This document shows positions 57,251 to 64,000 of a DNA stretch of 64,000 bases, piece after piece (position 1 is the first letter of the stretch; each line of letters opens with the position of its first letter). The stretch comes from Notolepis coatsorum. Lineage: Eukaryota > Chordata > Actinopteri > Aulopiformes > Paralepididae. The notes beneath the pieces were generated by a model, which worked only from the letters and a program-made list of their open reading frames with translations, was not told the DNA's origin and searched no databases. Made by a program: the position numbers and the translations under genes. Where the stretch lies: NCBI GenBank assembly GCA_963971535.1, contig OZ020590.1:154232177-154296176 (forward strand). The letters run 5' to 3'.

Positions 57251-57411
57251 AGGGCAGTTTTGAAATCAACTCGGTCCATACATTTCAAGCTTTACCCGAG
57301 AATTCACCCTACGGAAGTCGAAGAGGTCCTCCGACGTTTGAATTTGACTTGCCAAAACGGACGTCTGTTAAGGTTCTGGGCCGTAACAGACGCGACATCT
57401 CCTAAAGCCGC

Positions 57412-57640
57412 AAAATGGTAAACGGCTGCATTTATATAGCGCTTTTATCCAAAGCGCTTTACAATTTGTTCCTCACATTTACCCATTCACTCCATGGTGG
57501 AGGTGACCATGCATGGAGCCAACCTGCTCATCGGGAGCAATTAGGGGTTAAGTGTCTTGCTCAAGGACACCTCGACACGCTGCCCGGGAGGAGCGGGAAT
57601 CGAACTGGGAACCTCTGGATTACCAGACGACTGCTCTACC
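57412..57640 (-). mobile_element. tRNA-headed SINE (family A), head-truncated
   Basis: On the minus strand the B-box region CCCAGTTCGATTCCC is followed by the body and the tail AAAGCGCTTTGGATAAAAGC then GCTATATAAATGCAG. The A-box end is missing. 57668-57920 is the repeat shared with 40640-40900. Confidence 0.85.
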
Positions 57641-58138
57641 AAATACAATTTAGACGTAGTTAAAGTAGGTCCCTGTCAGGAGAGAGAACTCCAACTCCAC
57701 ACTGCAAAAATAAGAAATAAAAACTAGTTTTAAGCAAATGTGTCCTTGAAACAAGTAGAATAACCTGCCAGTGCGGTAAGCCAATCTGGCTTTGGCAAGA
57801 CCTCTTGAAATCAGTAAGAATATCTAGGGTTCTCTCTCCTGATAAAGTGGGAAGGGATACCAGAACATTTATTTTGTGGGACTGCGAGACCCATGTTACC
57901 GACCAGACACTCTATATCAGCGATGGCTGTCGGAGTGTAGAGCTATTTAACACTTAACTAAGAAAGACCACTTACAGCATCTTTAAAGACAAGTATAAGA
58001 CACGTTAAAGACAAGTATACCTCAAATCCAAGACGCTCAGAAGCACAGAACCGGCTCGCAAGAATGAGAGGAAGTTGAGACCAACGTTTTTTTGTTTACT
58101 CAGAAACGTCGGGGTATACTTGTTGTCTCTAACTACAA

Positions 58139-58510
58139 GTTTCAAGTTTCTTTATTAGTTGTCATACAGAAATACAGAATACTTTTGTATGAAATGCTTA
58201 TTTCTGTTTTGCTCCTGAGAGTGTGCTAGATAAAAATAGATCATTATAAAATAAGTATAATAAGTATAAAATAGAAAGTACTTAAACAAGTGTAAACAAA
58301 ACAAGAATGTTCAATATACATATATACAATATACAGTATACAATGCAGAGTAGAGTTACAATACAATATAAATGGGATGAGGTAGCTTGTGGTGCCACCT
58401 TGTGGTGGTAAGGTAAGGTGCAAGGCTTGGCTATGTGCAATGAGGTATGAGTTGCCAATACATATAAAGTGTGTTAGTGTCTAAAGTGTGTAAAGTGGGT
58501 GCTACATCTA
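58139..58510 (-). mobile_element. Rex1-like LINE 3' UTR, copy 3
   Basis: CAAGTTTCAAGTTTCTTTAT then AGTTGTCATACAGAAATACA matches the UTR ends at 6033 and 8222. GGGTGCTACA near 58497 matches the inner UTR. No coding part remains. 58511-58742 has nothing recognisable. Confidence 0.8.
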
Positions 58511-58750
58511 AAAGATGATTTGTACATAGGAGACGTACAGTAGCACCTGGCTCCAGCCAGTAAGTATACAGGTGAAATATCACGGACATCTGTTTGAGTA
58601 AGATGTGGGTGGGTAGGTTTGTAGGCAGGTGGGTCGGTGGTTATGTATTATTATGTACGCAGTACACAGTTTACAGTTTACAGTTTATTTAAAAATTACC
58701 AGTAATACATTCAAAAGATATGTGTTAATACAAACGTACATACATGCATT

Positions 58751-60105
58751 TAGGGATGCCCTGATCCGATCAGGTGATCGGGATCGGGGCAGATCACGTG
58801 ATTTTCAGAGGATCAGGATCGAAACAAATCGTGAGTAAAAAAGAAAAAAAAGTTTTTATTTTATTCAACAAACATGACCATGTTCACGTCTTAAACTCAT
58901 ACTGAGGCCTTAGTTTTGGTTTTAAATTACATATCATCATTCATTTATTTATTGTCACACAGAGCAGAAGAATTTGCCAAAACAAATGCATTTCCTTTGA
59001 TTTACACCGTCGCACGACAGTGACGTATGCCGAAAATATCAAATCTCACAACGTGTTGCTCCCGCAAGTAAACACGGGCAGGTTATGTCCACCTGATGAT
59101 TCGGAGCAGCTACACAAAATGTCAGAAGTTTGGAAGCATTTTAAAATTGAAACCAAAGCCAGTCCAATATAGCCAGTTGCAATGTTTGCAAGGCGGATGT
59201 TCCACGTTATGTGACTAGAGCGAGCAAAGGAATGGGGGACGTCTGGTGCCAAACAGCTGTTTTGAATGCGTCGTTTGAATGAAGAAAGTTCACCTGGATA
59301 TTGGATAACATTCGCTTTGTGAGGATTATTCGTCTGCGTTTCAGACCAAAATGGAGCAAATCATTACGTAAGTCGAACACTGTGAATGTATACTAAATGC
59401 GCAAACAGATTGAAACTTTGAATATTTCTCGTATGGTGAATGTAATGCGACCCGCCGTGCTCGACTGGGGCTATATGCTAGCGTCAATATATGAGCTACC
59501 TTGCAGCTAGCGTCAGCGTTACCAATGTTAGCTTGCATGGTATCCAATGCTAGCTCGGCAGACAATGAAGTGATGCTACTGTAATGTATAGCTACGTGCC
59601 TAGCTAGCATTAGCTAAAAGAGCCCTCGCAGTGAATCTTTCATGACTCTGCAAGCTAACTAAGCTTGTGTCGTTCACTAACAAGCTAACTGGCATGAGGC
59701 ACTTATAGGTAACATTAGCTAGCTATTAATAAACCAGCTAACGTTAGCTAGCAATCTTTCTTTACCACAATATCATTTTATGTTCTTTACTTGTAACGTT
59801 ATTTCACACTCCCGTTTTTTCATCAGTCTCTTGTTGTGAAACTGAACTACGATTTAAAATTATTCTAATCTAGTTGACGTGGTCATGATTTAAGAATGGT
59901 TGTTATTGTTTTTGTTGTTGTTGCTACTGCTGCTGGGGATGTGAACGGAGGGGCTTTGTCTCCCTTCGCCAGTTTCTGACAAAAATGCGTCAAATTGGTT
60001 ACTAATGTGAAAGATCGGATCGGGAAAGATCGTTATCGGCAGATACTCAAAATCACATGATCGGGATCGGATCTGGAGCAAAAAAACGCGATCGGGACAT
60101 CCCTA
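58751..60105 (+). mobile_element. hAT element relic with BED-type zinc finger
   Basis: The ends are TAGGGATGCCCTGATCCGAT and, inverted, TAGGGATGTCCCGATCGCGT. The flanks CATGCATT (58743-58750) and CATGCATG (60106-60113) match at 7 of 8 bases. At 59119 an ATG begins MSEVWKHFKIETKASP. A frame shift later, SCNVCKADVPRYVTRASKG gives the C-x2-C of a BED finger. A possible donor GTAAGT follows at about 59368. The rest (59380-60000) is intron-like, rich in GCTAGC. No catalytic domain remains. Confidence 0.88.
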
Positions 60106-60114
60106 CATGCATGT

Positions 60115-60270
60115 ATATATATTTGTGTATGTTTTATTTTACAAAACAGGGGAAGTTCTCGATAAGCCTCTAGGCTTCTAAACTTCTCCTACACAACATG
60201 GTTATTATGTATTTTTTGGACTTTTGTTTAACTCTTTGTGTTAATAAATAAATACAAATACAAATACAAA
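60115..60270 (+). mobile_element. LINE 3' UTR fragment
   Basis: GGGGAAGTTCTCGATAAGCC then TCTAGGCTTCT matches the reversed UTR at 53790-53840. It ends GTGTTAATAAATAAATACAA. 60271-60554 has nothing recognisable. Confidence 0.65.
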
Positions 60271-60554
60271 GTCAAATTCACCATAGTTTTCTCCATATAG
60301 AACTGCCTTTGTAGGGTGAATGGTCTGTGGAGCTCGACAAGACCCTTTGAGAAGACCAACGGATTCCTGTATCAGGGCCGCCGTGGACGTGGCTGGCTCG
60401 ATATGTAATGTACAACATGTCAATCACACACCCCCAACTTGTCAAAACTTTAACGCAGAGTCTGTCTGCTTTCTGAGTGCTGACAGGTTGAATCACAGCC
60501 ACTTTTGAGAGAAAATAACACATTTAACGTTGTGATCAGAGTGCTGTTATGTCA

Positions 60555-60860
60555 GAAAATCAGAGTCTTTATTGCCAAGTAAGCTTGCATAATACAAGGA
60601 ATTTGTCTTCGTCATTTGGGGCATCGAGATTAACAGTCAATATCAACACTCACAAAGCAAGTAAAAAGGAAAATGTAATTGAAAGTATAATAAAATAAAA
60701 TGGAATATATATATACTAAATTAGAAAAGAAATACAATATAATATAATACAGGACAGGGCTGTACAATTGTGCAGGATTGTTGTAGAATATATATATACA
60801 CTAAATTAGAATAGAAATACATATATAACCACCTCATCTGGCCTCATGTGACGGTGGAGA
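60555..60860 (-). mobile_element. LINE 3' UTR fragment
   Basis: AGAGTCTTTATTGCCAAGTA then ATACAAGGAATTTGTCTTCG is the reversed terminus of a Rex1-group LINE. A tandem TATATAC...ACTAAATTAGAA unit occurs twice. Confidence 0.65.
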
Positions 60861-60978
60861 CTAAGATGAGAGAGGCTCGTGAAACGATACATTCTCAAGA
60901 CAACAAAAACGAGGCAGGTGCATATTGTACATCTAGATGACATCATCATCATCATCAGGAGTCTAAATGGACTGCATT

Positions 60979-61217
60979 TAAATGGTAAATCGATTGCATT
61001 TATATTGCGCTTTTATCCAAAGCACTTTACAACTCATGCCTGACATTCACAGCGATGGCGGAGGCAACCATGCAAGGTGCTAACCTGCTCATCGGGAGCA
61101 GTTAAGGGTGTCTTGCTCAAGAACACTTTGACGCGCTGCCGGGAGCAGCCGGACTCAAACTGGGAACCTTCTGATTACCAGACGACCACTCTACCCACTG
61201 AGCTGTCTGTCTCCCCC
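60979..61217 (-). mobile_element. tRNA-headed SINE (family A), complete
   Basis: On the minus strand GGGGGAGACAGACAGCTCAG (A-box region), GTTTGAGTCC (B box), body and tail GGATAAAAGCGCAATATAAA then TGCAATCGATTTACC. Confidence 0.88.
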
Positions 61218-61340
61218 AGTCTATAAACTCTGTATTTGGGGGAGAGTTGTCGTTCTTATTTCATGCTCTTGAAATGAGGCCATTGAGCCTTTTCATGGAT
61301 TTTGCTCCACCAGTCGTACCCGGCCAGAAGAGCTTGTATG

Positions 61341-62217
61341 TCAAGTCAAGTCAAGTACATTTTATTTGTATAGCACATTTCCAGGCAGCGGCAGCTGGCA
61401 CCAAAGTGCTTCACAGGCAGGTTGATAAAAACAAAATAATACGATGCAAGATATCAAATTAAAAACACAGTAAAGCAATGGAAGTAATAAAAACAGGTAG
61501 GACACAGTGATTAAGTGGGGGGGGGGGAGGCCAAGGAGAACAGGTAGGTTTTTAAAAGTGATTTAAAAGCTTGCACTGTCTGGGCGGCCCGTACGCTGAG
61601 GGGGAGGCTGTTCCACAATCTAGGCGCTGCGGTGGAGAAGGCTCTGTCTCCCCTAGTCTTGAGCCTAGTTCTAGGCACCACCAATAGCAGCTGGTCAGCT
61701 GATCTGAGGGATCGGTGGGGGGTGTGGCGGTGCAAGAGCTCGGATAGATAGGGAGGAGCCGTGCCATTTAGTGATTTAAAAACATTTAGTGCTAATTTAA
61801 AATATATTCTAAAACAAACAGGTAGCCAGTGGAGCGAGGCCAAAACTGGGGTGATGTGCTCATTTTTTTTTGTTTTGGTGAGGAGGCGCGCGGCTGCATT
61901 CTGCACCCGTTGTAGGCGGCGAAGCAGGGATTTGTCGATGCCTGTGTAGAGGGCATTGCAGTAGTCGAGGCGAGTGGTGACAAAGGCATGTATCACCGTC
62001 TCTAGGTTACTTTGGGAGAGGTATGCCTTTGTCTTCGCCAGGAGTCTGAGGTGGTAAAAACAGTTTTTGACTACGGCGCTGACCTGTTTATCCAATTTAA
62101 CATTTCTGTCGAAGATGACCCCGAGGTTCCTGACAGAGGTGGAGAGGTTTGGACCCAGGGGACCAAGTGCGTCAATGAGGGGGGCCGGGGGGGGCACTAT
62201 TAAAACAATGACCTCGG
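61341..62217 (-). mobile_element. L2 LINE, 5'-truncated
   Basis: It carries the last part of ORF2 (stop at 61511) and a 3' UTR of about 170 bases ending ATACAAATAAAATGTACTTG then ACTTGACTTGA. TATG is repeated at both edges (61337-61340 and 62218-62221). Confidence 0.9.
61511..62217 (-). pseudogene. L2 ORF2 C-terminal part
   Basis: The frame covers the end of RT and the tail: STSVRNLGVIFDRNVKL, AFVTTRLDYCNALYTG, RLQRVQNAAARLLT, PVLASLHWLPVCFRIYFKLA and FSTAAPRLWNSLPLSVRAAQ. It ends in AFKSLLKTYLFSLA. It is open throughout, so the insertion is fairly young, but it lacks the endonuclease and most of RT. The frame extends upstream only because the minisatellite has no stops there. Confidence 0.92.
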
Positions 62218-62865
62218 TATGGTGAATTCCAACGGTCGTACCCGGCCAGAAGAGCTTGTATGGTGAATTCCACCAGTCGTACCTGGCCAAAAGAGCTTGT
62301 ATGCTGAATTTCACCGGTCTTACCCGGCCAGAAGAGCTTGTATGGTGAATTCCACCGGTCTTACCCGGCCAGAAGAGCTTGTATGGTGAATACCACCGGT
62401 CGTACCTGGCCAGAAGAGCTTGTATGGTGAATTTCCCCGGTCTTACCCGGCCAGAAGAGCTTGTATGGTGAATTCCACCGGTCGTACCTGGCCAGAAGAG
62501 CTTGTATGGTGAATTCCACCAGTCGTACCCGGCCAGAAGAGTTTGTATGGTGAATTCCACCGGTCGTACCCGGCCAGAAGAGCTTGTATGGTGAATTCCA
62601 CCAGTCATACCTGGCCAGAAGAGCTTGTATGGTGAATTCCACCAGTCATACCTGGCCAGAAGAGCTTGTATGGTGAATTCCACCAGTCGTACCCGGCCAG
62701 AAGAGCTTGTATGGTGAATTCCACCAGTCGTACCCGGCCAGAAGAGCTTGTATGGTGAATTCCACCAGTCGTACCTTGCCAGAAGAGCTTGTATGGTGAA
62801 TTCCACCGGTCGTACCTGGCCAGAAGAGCTTGTATGGTGAATTCCACCGGTCATACCCGGCCAGA

Positions 62866-63204
62866 CACCGATGTGCACAGGACTTTAGAGGGGCAGGTGC
62901 TCAAAGGCTGAAAAGGGCACTCGGTATGTGCGCATGCCAAGGGAGCGGGCGAAGCGTGCAAGCCCAATTTTTGGGGGCCCTTTTTGGATGGGGGGGGGGG
63001 GGGCTTTTTATGCTTTTTGGTTATGCTTTTTTGATCAAATATTGAATATTGAACTATAATAATCAGTGCAGGAGCTCACTTATCCTTGAAAGACACTTTT
63101 ATCACTGACAAAAAATAAATAAATTGGCATACAAAGGGCACTTTTTATGAGGCACAAAAAGGCAGGTGCTCGAGCACCCTTTGGGCTCTATGTGCACGTG
63201 CCTG
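62866..63204. mobile_element. hAT-like element inserted in a minisatellite
   Basis: The ends are CACCGATGTGCACAGGACTT and, inverted, CAGGCACGTGCACATAGAGC. CGGCCAGA flanks both sides (62858-62865, 63205-63212). Since the target is itself a repeat unit, part of that match could be chance. The length is 339 bp with no coding capacity. A truncated relative is at 46260-46531. Confidence 0.82.
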
Positions 63205-64000
63205 CGGCCAGAAGAGCTTGTATGGTGAATTTCACCGGTTGTACCCGGCCAGAAGAGCTTGTATGGTGAATTTCAACGGTCGTACCCGGCCAGAAGAGCG
63301 TGTATGGTGAATTTCCCTGGTCGTACCCGGCCAGAAGAGCTTGTATGGTGAATTCCACCGGTCGTACCCGGCCAGAAGAGCTTGTATGGTGAATTCCACC
63401 AGTCGTACCTGGCCAGAAGAGCTTGTATGCTGAATTTCCCTGGTCGTACCCGGCCAGAAGAGCTTGTATGCTGAATTTCAATGGTCGTACCCGGCCAGAA
63501 GAGCTTGTATGGTGAATTTCAACGGTCGTACCCAGCGAGAAGAGCTTGTATGGTGAATTCCACTGTGTTTCATGCATGTCTGTTGGGAAGGTCTTGTTTT
63601 TTTTCTTTTTTTTCTTCCCTTTATGGCTGAAGTTGAGTAAAAAAAACATAGAAATCAATAAGAGATCAGGCCTGTTTCCTGCTCAGTCTCGTGTAAAGAG
63701 TAAGTGTTGCAAATATCCTGTCACATTATCCTTGCGGGTTCGAGCCACTTTAGAGTCGACATACTACTGGCAGCCAGGACGTCAGAGGAGGGGACACCAC
63801 TGATATTAAACATAGAAACAAAATTGTAAACTTACAATAATTAATTGGGCTTTAACATTCTTAGATGTAATTTATTTAGAGATCTCCACAGCTCGGGTAA
63901 TTGGAGTCAAAGGATCTAACATTGGTTTGTGGGCATCGGCAGCTGAGAGCGTAAAATCCACGATCTAGCAGCAAGCGAGATTGGGGTGTTCGTTCCTGAG

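Larger units (their letters stand above)
61300..63560. repeat. 41-bp minisatellite, interrupted twice
   Basis: The unit is GGTGAATTCCACCGGTCGTA then CCCGGCCAGAAGAGCTTGTAT. There is one unit at about 61300-61340, about 16 at 62218-62865 and about 9 at 63205-63560. The L2 at 61341-62217 and the hAT element at 62866-63204 lie between. Minus-strand frames through it (SSGRVRPVEFTIQALLA style) are artefacts. 63561-64000 has nothing recognisable. Confidence 0.95.

Noticed and set aside
62218..62878. N-terminal 220 residues of the 455-codon frame ending at 61511
   Set aside because: They are translated 41-bp minisatellite upstream of the truncated L2.

Overview
The window looks like a repeat-choked stretch of a teleost fish genome. 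The grounds are the repeat families: Rex1/Babar-like, L2-like and L1/Tx1-like LINEs, tRNA-headed SINEs with LINE-type tails, many hAT MITEs with 8-bp target duplications, and long TAA, TTC, CA and CT microsatellites. Nearly every long reading frame belongs to a transposable element or is a translated simple repeat. No rRNA, CRISPR array, virus or bacterial operon is present.

The only good candidate for a host gene is a small exon on the minus strand at 2517-2595. It encodes a signal-peptide-like N-terminus and ends in a phase-1 splice donor. A 32-bp minisatellite (929-1905) lies in its presumed first intron. A 29-bp minisatellite of about 2 kb (2661-5562), split by an L2 tail, starts about 65 bp upstream of its ATG.

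Region 6-21 kb is the structural centrepiece. A Rex1-like LINE (minus strand, 8222-20800) is split in its reverse transcriptase by a 9,053-bp hAT-like element (9040-18092) with CAGTGGAGG ends and a perfect 8-bp target duplication. Inside that element sits an older LINE fragment, and inside that fragment is a full-length L1 (10329-17082) with a perfect 13-bp target duplication and open ORF1 and ORF2. Removing each insertion restores a continuous reading frame in its host element. A second Rex1-like copy lies at 6033-7503.

Region 21-31 kb holds L2-like LINE copies, and a LINE with an inverted 5' segment (26555-28885) that itself hosts three SINEs, one inside another. Region 31-42 kb carries a 43-bp minisatellite, four DNA elements with clear target duplications, and SINEs with 17-bp target duplications. 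Region 42-50 kb holds decayed but largely colinear LINE pieces on the plus strand, including an ORF1 esterase relic and a reverse transcriptase broken by a MITE. Region 50-64 kb contains more hAT and TTAA-target elements, a Harbinger-like insertion in an L2, a hAT relic with a BED-type zinc finger, and a 41-bp minisatellite invaded by an L2 and a hAT element.

The elements do not cooperate as a pathway. The autonomous-looking L1 is the only element here that might still supply activity. Family names are given from remembered family features and are less certain than the boundaries, which are read directly from the bases.
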